This document shows positions 25,701 to 40,700 of a stretch of 64,000 nt of DNA, piece by piece (position 1 is the first letter of the stretch; every line of letters starts with the position of its first letter). The DNA is taken from the NCBI GenBank assembly GCA_026874595.1, contig CM049309.1, positions 55,402,079 to 55,466,078 on the forward strand. The letters are read 5' to 3'. Made by a program: the position numbers and the translations under genes. Source of the DNA: Sipunculus nudus. Taxonomy: Eukaryota; Annelida; Sipuncula; Golfingiida; Sipunculidae. The notes beneath the pieces are model-generated. The model was not told where the DNA came from. It saw nothing but the letters and a program-made list of their open reading frames with translations, and searched no databases.

Positions 25701-28700
25701 GCCTTATCATTCTCATGCTACTTATCATGGCTTTGATCAATAAGCTGGACACTTTATTAAAGGGTTCTCTGGGAATTCCCAGGGTGGAAACGTACAGGTT
25801 GGAATTCTTGGGAAATATACCCTTCTGGGAAATACCAGGAAATACCTCCCAGGAAATACTCATATGACATGGAAATAAAAAAAATCTGGATATACATGCA
25901 TGTAGACACTTTATAAACAGGAAAAGGTAAATTAGTGTCAAAGTTTTATCTATTTCAGTTCTGTAAAAATCAGTCTTAATCATTCCATGAATAATAAAAT
26001 TGAAAATTTATGTTTACGGACTTAACATGGAACAGTTAGATTGTAACATTAATATCATTAATATCTCTGGTTAAGAAAGCAAAGCAAAAAAAGAAAGAGC
26101 AAACAGTTTCTATAGGACTATTTAGACATGTCTTAGTAACCCTCAGCTCTGGTGAGCATTGGTCTTGTACTGTTTGACTAAAAATCTCTGAGGGTAATGT
26201 GGACAGCTTCAGATACATATAAACACAATTTTGATTCTCATGGGGGGGGGGGGGGGAGGGGGTGGTTGGGGACTGAGATTCAACCAAGCAGTCCAGCCAT
26301 GTCTACTGGCAGCTCACCTACTACATCCAACATACCAAGGTCAGCGACTCACTACTGGACAGCAGCAGCAAGTTATGGACTGGTTGGCAAAGCGTAACCC
26401 AGAGTACATCGCAGCTGCAATCAGCTTTCAGACGAAGTCCCCACCATATCCAGCATTCTACTTCTCTGCCACATCACTGCCTGCCGTAACTTGGTGGAGG
26501 GGAATCAAGAAAGCCAGCCCTACTCTACCTGCAGGATTTGCCGAGTTAGCAGTGAATCTCCACACAGCATGTGCATCCTCTGCATCCATTGAAAGCGTGT
26601 TCTCAACCATGGGTATGGTCCAGTCAAAACTTCGAAACAGACTTGGTGTGGAGCGTACAAATAAGCTTGTGTTTGCATACAGGGTGCTGCGTGGAAGCCA
26701 TGTTTTGGACTATTGAATTCAGTGTTCTGTATAAAATATTAGTCTAGATTGAGTGTTTATATATGAATAACAATGTGTACATATTGAACAACAGATACAT
26801 TATTCTGTGGCTCTGTTATATCTGCATGTTTAGCTATGTTATATATTATTAATAAAGGTTTGTGGGAACATGTGGACAAAAGTCATTAGTTTCTTCCCTA
26901 ACTTCCTTTTCTTCCCAGAAACTTCCTTTTCTTCCCAGAAACTTCCTTTTCTTCCCTGGGAAGGGAAGAAATACCTTTCTTCCCGGAAGTTTGCCAACCC
27001 TGGCCCCGGGACTCAGCTCATGGCATGGCACTCCACATACCTCTGTCACTGTACTAGATTCATCTAAATATAAAATCTCTTGTTTATTTAAGGAATCATC
27101 AAAACATGTCAATTAATATAAATATTCCATTTGTCTGTGATAAAGCTACATGTTTTTAACTTTATTAGATTCAGTGTTATGGATGAAAATATATTATTTT
27201 TATGTTACACAACAAAACTTTAAGGAACACAGCAGAGCTAACAACAACTATTCATGTGGCCCATGTAATATTCTATTCTGATGGTAGGTGTGTCTGTCTA
27301 ATGAATAAAATAAAAAAAAAAATTTTCTGAATATATTTTGCAAAAAAAAGTTATTATGCCTCCTTATTTTGTACAGATAGTTGTTAAAATGGACTTTCAA
27401 TGTAGAAATATGGTGCCATACATATTATTGAATTATATGTTCATAAAGTACACCACACATTTTGAAAAGGCTTAGGACTTCTGACATGAAACTGAGAAAA
27501 AAAAAATTGGATGTGCTTAAATAACATGTAAATTTGTCAAAATAAAATTCAGGTCATAGAATTCATGAGCTTTAATAACAAGAGAAAAAGTGAGACAAGG
27601 TTTTCAGTAGTGGAGGTATTAGGTATATGTGTTTTGCTAAGCTTGGTCTTACTCCATGTGAGTGATGAGACAAATGACTCCGTCAACATGATCTTAACCT
27701 GCTGTCATTTGAAGGAGTCTAAAGCCACTCCACAGTCTTCAATAGTAAGCTTGTAACACACTCAATGTTAGCTCAAGCCCGCAATCGTTGAGCAAATCCA
27801 AACCGGTAGAAAGTACTTCATACCGGGTTGTGACACCGTTACTAAGCACTATACAAAGAAAACCACAGGTATGTGTAGAGGGGGATCTGAGGCAGGAGGA
27901 TCATTTTAATCAGGATTACACACCTCAGAGGATCAGTGTGTGTGTTGAGGCAGCCATAAGATAGATGTCTAAACCTCTAGCTGTGCTGTGTGTGTTCACA
28001 GGCAGTCAATAGGAAGATCACTAAACCCCTACCTGTGCTGTGTGTGTTCAGACAGTCATCAGGAAAATGTCTTAACCTCTGCCTGGGCTGAGTGTTGAGA
28101 CAGTCATAGGGTAGATGTCTAATTCACTACCTGTGCTGTGTGTGTTCAGGCAGTCAACAGGAAAATGTCTTAACCTCTACCTGTGCTGAGTGCTCAGACA
28201 GTCATAGGGTAGATGTCTAAACCTCTTCCTGTGCTGTGTTTTCAGGCAGTCATTGGGTAAATGTCTATACCTAGAGCCCTACCTGTGCTGACTGTTTTCA
28301 GGCAGTCATCAGTTAGATGTCTAAATCTCTCCAATGGTACTCGTTTGGTATGTTCAGGCAGTCATCAAATAGATGTCTAAATCTCTGTCTTTGCTGTGTG
28401 TGTTCAGGCAGTCAATAGGAAGATGACACCTCTGCCTGTGCTTTGTGTGTTCAGATATTATTTCATAAAACATATGGTGACATTGATACACAAAAATTTA
28501 TAATAATAAAAGGTCATTTTCTGGTAATAATATTGATCTGTGTGAAACTTCCTCCATTGCAAAAAGGCCTGTCCGAAACGTCCTAGTCCAGAATGTCCTA
28601 GTCCAGAACATCCGCGTCAGAAACTTCCTAATTTCCTAAATCTCTGCCTGTTCTGTGTAGGCTTAGGTAGTCATTAGGTTGATTTCTAACCCTCAACCTG

Positions 28701-31700
28701 TGCTGTGTGCATTCAGGAAGTCATCGGGTAGATATTTAAACCTCTCCCTGTGCTTTGTGTGTTCAGATGGTCATTAGGTAGATATCTAAACCTCTGTCTG
28801 TGCTGTTTGGGTTCAGGTAGGCATTAGGTTGCTATCTTACCCTCAACCTGTGCTGTGTGCATTCAGGTAGTCATTGGAAAGATATTTAAACCTCTACTTG
28901 TGCTGTGTGTGTTCAGGTTGTCATTAGGTAAATGTCCTGATAAAATGTCAGGAAGATGTCTCAATGTCTAAACCTGTACCTGCTGTGTGGGTTCAGGTAG
29001 TCATTAGGTAGATATTTTAACCTCTGCTAATGCAGTGTGTGTTTAGTTAGTCATTAGGTAGATATTTTAACCTCTGCCTATGCAGTCTGAGTTCAGGTAG
29101 TCATTAGGTAGATGTCTCCATGTCTAAACCTCTACCTGAGCTGAAATGTTTTTTTACATCATTGGGGCCTTATGTCTCTTTATATATCACTTTTACCTTA
29201 TGCCTTCCAATTTGAAATTCTTGCCACATCACATTACAGCTAGGTGTCGTTTTCCTCAAGAGAGACTCATGCCACAACAAAGTTGCCTGATATGTTCTCA
29301 GTTGAAATGTTTGCCACATCACGGGTGTCTCGTGTCTCCCAGGTGAAACTTACCACATCACTGATGTGTTTGGCCTCCCAAGATAAATCTCTTGTTACAG
29401 TTCATTTGTGGGTTTCTCCCCTGGTGCATCTTTTGTCTCATTTGCTTTTCTTTAACTAGTCTTTTCCAGGGGAAATGATGCTAAAAACTCTAACTGTTGT
29501 AGTACTTTCTCGCTCTTTATTTTTCATTCAAAGAAGTTTGGGATCTAGTATGACTATACTGTGATATAGTTCAGTAAGAAAAGAATGGGATATTTCACAT
29601 TTTTTGTGTGTGTACAACTTACTGTCAAGCATATTTTCCAACATTTTCAAAATGCCATCATCTTTTAAAATGGCATGTAAAAGTTGATGTATCTGGTATC
29701 TTGGGGTGTGTTCATATAAATATATAATAAATATATATATATATTTTATACTCTGAGCCGCGCAATAAGGGAGATGCATGGAGATGTCAAAAATTTATTC
29801 CCAATGTACTTTTTTTAAAGCATGTTTCTCTTTTTTTTCTGGAGCTCTAAACTCTTAGCCCATTTAAATTAGGAAGGAGTCCAGTAATACATAGCAGCAA
29901 ATCAGCTTTTGAACTGAAATGTGTATCAGTCATTGATACGAGTATGAAAGATTTCAGGCATTTCAGGGGCATATTTAATTACAATAATCTTAACATCTGC
30001 AGTTCTGTACATACTTCATCAAACTCACTGATTATAGATTTGATGTGAATAAACCCACAGACCATCAGCCATGTAACAATCAAAGGCAAGCTCACAGCAT
30101 GGTCGTTGATCAGATCATTCAAACATGATATAAGCTGAGTACAAAATCTTTGATCCTTAATGAAACTTCTTCAGATCACCAGATTCCATGGCCAACTACA
30201 ACCCTTATAAATTATTTGAATATAAAGATTTTGTAATGAGTCTGATAGATCACATCTGAAAATAATTTGTAAAAAATGATGGTTATTTATTGATGTGCGG
30301 ACATTAATTTGAGCTGTCGTGCAAGGAAAGTGTAAGTGTGTGAGGTTTACAGGTGACGTGAGTTTTGCGTGTAGCTGGAACAGAAGATTGTGTTTGATGT
30401 TGATACAGAGAAACACTGCGGGTAATCAGGTATGGCCAGGAGCTGTGGTGCATCGTAATGGTCCTGCCATATCTGTACTTGCTGTTTTATGCTGCATTTA
30501 AAAATAATTGATCCATATGGGTTGAGCATAACAGCGTATGAGGCGGTGCCGTGTTGGATGACTTATCATTTGCACTTGACTTTGGTGCTTATTAACACTA
30601 TTGTTCTCCAGGCTTTGATGTTACGATACACTATGAAAGTGAATAGCTGCCTGTATTTTGCTGGTACTCAATGGTTTTCACATAACTGTGTAGCTAGCCA
30701 TAACTACTACAAGGCTGTTATCATCATCTGACCTCTGTGTACTCTAGTGTAGCATAGAACTGTACCGTTTATCTGAAAATATCATTCAGCCTCCTAAAAA
30801 CAAGATAGCTGGTTGTGAAGGGAGAGTCAGAAGCGGATCCAGGGGAGGGGTCCAGGGGGTCTGGACCCCCCCTTTTTATCAGAAACAACTTTTTTAAGGG
30901 CTTCAGACAAAATTTTGCCACCTGGACCCCCCCTTTTTCAGACCTGAGGACCTTTTTTTTAGAGTTTTCATTTGTCTTCTGGGTTGGACCCCCCCTTTTC
31001 CTAAATCCTGGATCTGCCCCTGAGAGTTGGTATTGTTATGTAGTGGGGATTTTATGTAAGAGAAGAGCAAGGATTTGCGTGGTGAGGGCACGGAGTGTCA
31101 CATACATTTGACATATACATTAGCCTTATCATGTACTTTGTCTGATTTTTTATTGTTCATACCACAGAGATTTTTTTGGGTAGAAATTTGACATTTGTAA
31201 TGCCTAGATAATAGGCATAACATTTTTTTACTGTACAAACATTAAATTTGTATATGAACACATACAAGTGAATCAATTGTTTACTTTACACATGAAGATA
31301 ATTTAAATTCATGTATGAACTTAATTTTATTCTGTGTAAATACTTGTAAAATATGTTATAAATTATCATATATCATTGTTTATATTATATATCATTATAT
31401 ATTATAATATAACACCATTGTATTGATCAAAAGAATAAAGATTTACATATTTTAAAATAAGATAAGTCACAGTAAACCTGACAAGCATTATTTATAATTT
31501 CAGTCACATTGCATTGAAAAGTGAAATTTGACTTCTTTGACCCAATTCTACCTTTAAAGGTGCCCATTCACCTACCTTTTGAAAAAGAATTTGTGATTTC
31601 TGTGTTCCTCTGTGTATATATTCATGATCTAAGTGTAACGTTGGTTGTGAAAAGTTCTGATAAAGCCTTTGGGAAGTATGTATGAGCTTGTTTATCAACA

Positions 31701-34700
31701 ACATGTTTGTAAACACAGCAATGTTGACAAATGGGAAAAAAAATGAAATCTAAAGTGGTAGGTTGCTGTATGCAGAGGTAAAGAGTCACTTGTTGCAAAA
31801 TGCCCTGCAAAGCTCTGGCTTATCTGACTTGCTGCCAGATGCCTTTGTTGAATTTGTTTTGATTATTTTGGCAAACCCCCACATATTATAAACACATTGA
31901 TGTAAACAAAACAAGCAGCCTGTTTGCTGTGATATCCACAATTTCTGGCCTATTTTTATAAAAGCTACAAGGGATTACCTTTAGTTTATAAAGGTCTGAT
32001 AAGTGATTGGGCCCCTCTAAAAAATGCCATTTTCATTGCATTTTAAATGTTAAAAAATCCTGGGGTAAAGATGCTGATGATAGATGTCACTTAGTTTCAC
32101 AAAGTGTAATTTTTCTTGCCACTTTAATATTATTTGTCTACCAGGAAGGCATATCCATTGTAAGGCCAAAAAAAAATTAGGTTTGGTTCTCTGAGGCACT
32201 TTTTTTTCATAGATCAATGCGGGCGGGCGGTTTTTTTATATTAATTTTATTGTATGTTTCGATAAATATGTTGGGAAATGATAAGGGAAAATCTGGAAAA
32301 TAACAGATTTATAATGCTAAACAAGTAAAAGCACTACATAACAAAGGAAATTGTATGATTTTATCTTCTTGAAAGAAATGTATGAGTGGCTGCAGCTCAA
32401 AATTGGTAAGTTTCTATTGAAAATCAAAATAAAAATTTTTGATGGGGGGGGGGGGGGGTTAAAATTGATGCGGGCGGTGCCTGAGAACCATACCTTTTAT
32501 TTTTTTTGGCCTAAGAGGGGTGTCAATTAACTTGCAGTGGTCTAACTTACAGGTATAAAATTAAATTTTAAATTAAGTAAAAATGAAAATTTTTACATCC
32601 TTTAATATTGATTACTCTAACATGGTGTTCTGTCTCAAGCATCTCTTGTAATATATCAAATGCAACTCTTGTGGTTCCCAAATATTTTAGAAGAGAAATT
32701 CCAATTAAAGGAAGCATGATTTGACCAGATGGGCAGACGGGAGATAAGTAATGGAGAGCCGGAGTTGGTGACTTTATTCTACAAGGCAGCAGATATATTC
32801 ATCGTCTGGGACATCTAAAACATTCAGTTTTCAGAACATTGCCTGTAATTGTATATTGATTGTTTTTGCCGTTGGCATTTGGTTGCCAGGAAACGACACA
32901 GGAAGCTCCTACATATGAGCCGATTTTGCCATTTATTTCACCTAATGCAATCTGCCACATTATCACTGGCAGTTTTCTGGCACAGCCTGACACTACCATC
33001 ACCTAGAATCATTAAAGTCAATCATAGTTAAAACTAATCATTATAAATAGCAACTTTTGTTAGTGTTGAGTGTAAAAGTAAACATGTGCAAAGGCAGAAA
33101 CAGCTGTTTATTTAAAATCAAAAGTGGAGGAGCTACTTGATGAATAGAGGCCTGTTTTATGCCATTATTTGTGTTACCTACACGAGGCACACCCTGTTTT
33201 TTACACACTAAGGTTGAGTACATTTTACTTATTGATTACCGTGTCAAAATGCTCCGTCTGTTCCAAGTGCAACAGGGGCTTCAATCAAAAGTATCGCTCA
33301 ATACACAATTTTGTTGCTGTTGCTTGTCAATGGTTGCTTGTCCAGGTGCAGCTTAGGTTAATAACTTACAACTGCCAACAGGAAATTAAAAAGTCAGATT
33401 TCTCTGTTAACAGTGGTGTTTTTTTTTCAGTATGTTACAGGCTGAAATGTCAACTGATTATAAATGTTTTCTTTTAAGACAGGGCTAGGAACTGTTGGTG
33501 GCACTGGATGTCTTTTGATTGAAGATTAAAGTCACCATCGTATTGGAATGATAGATTTTTATATACACAAGTCCAGGGAAAATTCAGAAGTCATAACCTG
33601 TCCTGAAGACATCAGGTTCTTTTAAGATCTCATCATAGTGTCTTTGAGGCAGAGGCTGGGGGCAGACAGACATTTCAGACAGGGACTTTTTAGATTAGCT
33701 AGGACATTCCAGAACAGGACATTTCAGACAGGGACATTTAAGACTAGCTAGGACATTCCAAACCAGGACATTTCAGACAGGAACATTTAAGACTAGCTAG
33801 AACATTCTAGACCAGGACATTTCAGACAGGAACTTTTTAGACTAGCTAGGACGTCCATTCCAGACCAGGACATTTCAGGCAGGGACTTTTTAGACCTCAA
33901 AACCAATGCAACCCCTTCTGAATCTAAACTGGTCTAAGATAATCGTTAAGATTTATTATAAACAAAAACTAATAAACACCATGAATTAATGTTTGAAGGA
34001 CATAAGTATACTTGCAAGTAACCTGCCTTGCTTAGCAGGAGTGTTGGTGACTGGTCATATTCAATGAAGTTGCACAAAAAACGTCACAAACTTTTGGAGG
34101 AAACAGTGTTCATGTAATCTTTCAATGTCGAACTTGCCATAATAACTTAGTCCTGAATGTCTTAATCCAAAGTGTCCAAATCTGAAAGGTCCACTAAAAG
34201 TCAAAAGTCCACTGATGCACCCCCCTAGAAGTTGTAAGATGTTTAGGTTTTTATCAGTGTATTCATGTAGTCCACCAGGCTGCCTCAGCCAGTCTGTTTG
34301 ATATGCTCGTATTTATAAATATATATATGTATGAGCCATATTTACTTGACACTAAGGTCAGTATGGTATTTGACCATGGTTGTACAGTAATCTTGGTGGA
34401 GCTGTATCCCCAAGTCCCATGTATACTGTCTGACAAACACCAGTTTCTGTGTATATTTATATGACCATTGTCTTGATGGCCATAATGTGGGGGAGTGTTT
34501 GTGAAGGTTCCTTCAACTACTTTGTACACAATACATGTCCACCGTTCACCGCACTTAGCAGACATGGCATGAACAAAGTATAACCACTGAACGCACACAA
34601 TGGCCGTTCTGTCCCAACATTACCTATTTGGACTTTGGCACTAAGTCAAACAAGATACAGGTTATTGTATTCTTGAAGGTTTATCAATGCAGCTGACCTT

Positions 34701-37700
34701 GGAGGAATGTATCTGGATCATTTATGTGATTATTTATACTTCTACATGATACCTTTTAATGTGGGTTAGTTTTTAGCTCAGCTGACTGTAAGTCATCTGA
34801 GCTATAGCGATCACTCTTTGTCCGTCGTCGTCCGGCCGTCCGGCCATCCGGCCATCCGGCCGTCTGTCCGTTATCAAGGCACAAATCGTAACCGCTGGAC
34901 CCTGAATCTTCTTACTTTACATCCAGAGAGGTCCATGAAAAATCTCCTTGGAAACCTGGAATTAGGTCTCTGTTACCCATATCCTTCGAGCTATGGGGCC
35001 CCAAAGTACCCCCCAGAATAGTGAAAAATTTCATACGAAAAACTTCAATATCTGATTAACTACATCACTGTTGGTCATGATTTTTGGCATACATATTGTG
35101 ATGAGATGTTTCATCAGTTTCTGCAGACTGGTGGCGCCACCTGTATTTTTTAATTTTTACGAATTGTTTTCTCTATTTTTGAGACCTTTAAGGATGTAGT
35201 TATCTGTCAACAGGGTTCAAATTGGACATAGAATATTCATTCTTGACACGCGGGAAGACCTATGAAAAGTCTCCATGGAAACCTGAAATTAGGTCTCTGT
35301 TACCAATATCCTTTGAGTTATGGCACTCCAAAGTACAGCTCAGAATAATGGAAAATTTGATACAAAAGCTGAAGTATCTGAACAACTAATGCGGAGATCA
35401 CCATAATTGTTTGTATGGATATTGATCATGAGATGTTTCATCAGTTTCTGTAGCCTGGTGGCACCACATGTATTTGTTCAGGCTTTTTTCAAATTTTTTC
35501 TCTATTTTTGAGACCTTTAAAGATATGAACATCTGTTAACATGGCACAAATCATAACAACTGGACCTAGAATCTTCATTCTTTACACACAGGGAGACCCA
35601 TAAAATCCATGGAAACCTGAAATTAGGTCTCTGTTACCCATATCCATTAAGCTGTATGGCTCCAAAATCCCCCTAGAATAATGAAAAATTTGATACAAAA
35701 ACTCTAGTATCTCAATAACTACAACACTGATGCTCATGATTTTTGGCATACATATTGATCATGACATCTTCCATCAGTTTCAGCAGACTGGGTGCGCCAC
35801 CTCTATTTTTTTTCAAATTTTTACGAATTATTTTCTCTATTTTTGAGACCTTTAAAGATGTGGTTATCTGTCAACAGGGTACAAATTGTAACAACTCGAC
35901 CTAGAATCTTCATTCTTGTCATGCAAGGAGGCCCATGAAAAGTGTCTGTGAAAACCTGAAATTAGGTCTCTGTTACCCATATCCTTCAAGCTATAGGACT
36001 CCGAAGTATCCCTCAGAATAATGGAAAATTTGATACAAAAGCTGAAGTATCTGAACAACTTATCCAGAGACCACCATGCTTCTTTGCATGGATATTGACC
36101 ATTAAGTGTTTTTATTAGTTTCTGCAGACTGGTGGAACCACCTGTTTTTTTTTCAAAGTTTACGCACTTTTTCTCTATTTTTGAGATATATTAATACAGA
36201 CACAATCTCAGTCTGTTGGTTAATCTGTTTGATGCTTTAGTTGAATGGTTATATACTACCATTCAGATGATAAAATTTCCTTTTGCAAATCTCTTCCCAG
36301 TCAGCTGAGCATCATGACCCATGGGTTACTTGTTAATCTGTCAGACCAATCCAACAAAAATAAGTTTCAGATAGGAATAACCAGGTAATGATTATTGGTC
36401 AGTAGATTGTTATCACCTGTATTAAAGATGACAGGTCAGCAGGATGTTATCACCTGGATTAATGATGACTGGTCAGCAGGATGTTATCACCTGGATTAAT
36501 GATGACTGGTCAGCAGGATGTTATCACCTGGATTAATGATGACTGTTCAGCAGGATGTTATCACCTGGACTAATGATGACTGGTCAGCAGGATGTTATCA
36601 CCTGGATTAATGATGACTGGTCAGCAGGTTGTTATCACCTGGATTAATGATGACTGGTCAGCAGGTTGTTATCACCTGGATTAATGATGACTGGTCAGCA
36701 GGTTGTTATCACCTGGATTAGTGATGACTGGTCAGCAGGATGTTATCACCTGGATTAGTGATGACTGGTCAGCAGGATGTTATCACCTGGATTAATGATG
36801 ACTGGTCAGCAGGGTGTTATCACCTGGATTAATGATGACTGGTCAGCAGGATGTTATCACCTGGATTAATGATGACTGGTCAGCAGGATGTTATCACCTG
36901 GATTAATGATGACTGGTCAGCAGATTGTTATCACCTGGATGTATTATGACAAGTCATCTGGTTGATAACATCTTAATGTGGTTTTTTAGCTCAGCTGACT
37001 GAAAGTCATCTGAGCTATAGCGATCACTCTTTGTCCGTCGTCCGTCTGTCCGTCTGTCCGTCCGTTAACCAGGCACAAATTGTAACCGCTGAACCTAGAA
37101 CCTTGTAACTTGGGATTCTGAGAGGTCCATGAAAAATCTCCTTGGAAACCAGAAATTAGGTCTCTGTTACCCATATCCTTCGAGCTATGGGGCCCCAAAG
37201 TACCCCCCAGATAAGTCAAAAATTTCATACAAAAACTTCAATATCTCATTAACTACTTGACTGATGGTCATGATTTTTGGCATACATATTGATCATGAGA
37301 TGTTCCATCACTTCCTGCAGACTGGTTGCACCACCTGTATTTTTCGATTTTTTACAAATTTTTTTCTCTATTTTTTGAGCTATGGGGCCCCAAAGTACCC
37401 CCCAGAAAAGTCAAAAATTTCATACAAAAACTTCAATATATCAATAACTACAACACTGATGGTCATGATTTTTGGCATACATATTGATCATGAGATGTTC
37501 CATCACTTCCTGCAGACTGGTGGCGCCACCTGAATTTTTCTATTTTTTACGAATTTAAAAATGTGAACAGCTGTTAACAGGGCACAAATCATAAAGACTG
37601 GACCTAGAATCTTCATTCTTGACACACTGAGAGGTCCATAAAAAGTCTGCATGGAAACCTGAAATAAGGTCTCTGTTACCCATATCCTTTGAGCTATGGG

Positions 37701-40700
37701 GGGCTCCCAATAACCCCCCAGAATAATGGAAAATTTGATAAAAACAAACTGCAACATCTCAATAACTACAACACTGATGGTCATGATTTTTGGCATACAT
37801 ATTGATCAAGAGGTGTTTCATCAGTACCTGCAGACTGGTGGTGCCACCTGTATTTTTTTAAATTTTAACAATTTTTTTTTTCTCTATTTTAGAGACCTTT
37901 CAGGATGTAGTTATCTGTCAACAGGGTACAAATCGTAAGGACTGGACCTAGAATCTTCATTGTTGACACACAGGGAGACCAATGATAAGTCTCCATGGAC
38001 ACCTGAAAGTAGGTCTCTGTTACCCATATCCTTTGAGCTATGGCACTCCAAAGTACAGCTCAGAATAATGGAAAATTTGATACAAAAGCTGAAATATCTG
38101 AACAACTAATGCAGAGATCACCATAATTGTTTTCATGGATATTGATCATGGAGTGTTTCATCAGTTTCTGCAGACTTCTGGCACCACCTGTATTTGTTCG
38201 GTTTTTTTTTACGAATTTTTTCTCTATTTTTGAGACCTTTAAAGTTATGAACACCTGTTAACAGGGCACAAATCATTAAAACTGGACCTAGAATCTTCAT
38301 TCTTAACACACAGGGAGACCCATGAAAAGTCTCCATGGAAACCTGAAATTAGGTCTCTGTTACCCATATCCATTAAGCTGTATGGCTCCATAATTACCCC
38401 CCAGAATAATGTAAAATTTGATACAAAAACTGCAGTATCTCAATAACTACAACACTGATGGTCATGATTTTCGGCATACATATTGATCATGACCTGTTCC
38501 ATCAGTTTCTGCAGACTGGGTGCGCCACCTCTATTTTTTTTTTTAATTTTTACGATTTTTTTTCTCTTTTTTTGATACCTTTAAAGATGTGGTTATCTGT
38601 CAACAGGGTACAATTTGCAACAACTGGACCTAGAATCTTCATTCTTGTCATGCAAGAAGGCCCATGAAAAGTGCCTGTGGAAACTTAAAATTAGGTCTCT
38701 GTTACCCATATCCTTCAAGCTATAGGACTCCGAAGTATCCCTCAGAATAATGGACAATTTGATACAAAAGCTGAAGTATTTGAACAACTAATCGGGAGAT
38801 CACCATGATTCTTTGCATGGATATTGATGTTTGTAAGTGTTTTTATTAGTTTCTGCAGACTGGTGGAGCCACCTGTATTTTTGTACCCACCAAAACGAAG
38901 TTTTGTGGATACTATGTTTTTGACCGGGTTCCTCCGCCGTTGCCGCGTTCGTTTCCAGAGAGCTCCTCTGGGACTTGATTTTATCAGCTTTCCAAGCTCA
39001 TATCTCGGGAACCGTTTGACTGATCAGGAAATAAAATTTATACTAATGTATCCCTTGGATAGCTCTATAACATACACAAAAAATGGTGGCGCCACCTGTA
39101 ACCATGTTTGCACAGTGTCCATCTGTTCATCTGCCTTTGGTTAATATCACTCATATCTCTGCAGTGAATTGACTAATTCACCTGAAATTCGGCATGGGTA
39201 TACATCCTGGATAGCTTTCTTGATTTTATGACAGGTGGCGCCACCTACATTCTCATTCACGCTGATGACATCCAAGCTCATATTTCGGGAACCGTTTGAC
39301 CGATCGGGCCAAAATTTTGCATGTATATAGATCTAACGTAGCTCTTTATCATACGCTAAACTGGTGGCGCCACCTGCAACCATTTTTGCACAGCGTCTGT
39401 CTGTTTGTCTGCCGTGCAATAATGTCACTCATGTCTCGGCAGTGGTTTGACATATCTGCCTAAAATTTTGCAGTTTTATACATCCTGGATAGCTTTCTTG
39501 ATTTTATGACAGGTGGCACCACCTACATTCACGTTCACGCTGATGACATCCAAGCTCATATCTCGGGAACTGTTTGACCGATCGGGCCAAAATTTTGAAT
39601 GTGTATAGATCTAACATAGCTCTTTATCATACACAAAACTGGTGGCACCACCTGCAACCATTTTTGCACAGCGTCTGTCTGTTTGTCTGCCGTGCAATAA
39701 GGTCACTCACATCTTGGCAGTGGTTTGACATATCTGCCTAAAATTTTGGAGTTTTATACATCCTGGATAGCTTTCTTGATTTTATGACAGGTGGCGCCAC
39801 CTTTATTCTAGTTTATGCTGCAGACATCCAAGCTCATATCTCGGGAACTGTTTGAACGATTGGGCCAAAATTTTGCATGTGTATAGATCTCACATAGGTC
39901 TTTATCATACACAAAACTGGAGGGGCCACCTGCAACCATTTTTGCACATTTTGCACAGCGTCTGTCTGTTGGTCTGCCGTGGCCTAAAATCACTCATTTC
40001 TCTGTAGTGGTTTGACATAACTGCCTAAAATTTTGCAGGTTTATACATCCTGGATAGCTTTCTTGATTTTATGACAGGTGGCGCCACCTACATTCTAGTT
40101 AACGCTGCACACATCCAAGCTAATATCTCAGGAACCATTTGACTGATTGGGCCAAAATTGTGCTTGTGTTTAGATCTCACATAGGTCTTTATCATACACA
40201 AAACTGCAACCATTTTTGCACAGCGTCTGTCTGTTTGTCTGCCGTGCAATAAGGTCACTCACATCTTGGCAGTGGTTTGACATATCTGCCTAAAATTTTG
40301 GAGTTTTATACATCCTGGATAGCTTTCTTGATTTTATGACAGGTGGCGCCACCTTTATTCTAGTTTATGCTGCAGACATCCAAGCTCATATCTCGGGAAC
40401 CGTTTGAACGATTGGGCCAAAATTTTGCATGTGTATAGATCTCACATAGGTCTTTATCATACACAAAACTGGAGGGGCCACCTGCAACCATTTTTGCACA
40501 TTTTGCACAGCGTCTGTCTGTTGGTCTGCCGTGGCCTAAAATCACTCATTTCTCTGTAGTGGTTTGACATAACTGCCTAAAATTTTGCAGGTTTATACAT
40601 CCTGGATAGCTTTCTTGATTTTATGACAGGTGGCGCCACCTACATTCTAGTTAACGCTGCACACATCCAAGCTAATATCTCAGGAACCATTTGACTGATT

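Noticed and set aside
36391-36945. Regular 37-bp repeats resembling a CRISPR array
   Set aside because: Units are directly contiguous with no unique spacers, in a eukaryotic intron.
39808-40545. Two near-identical 61-codon minus-strand frames
   Set aside because: They are the two halves of the 552-bp duplication in family 2, without domain resemblance.
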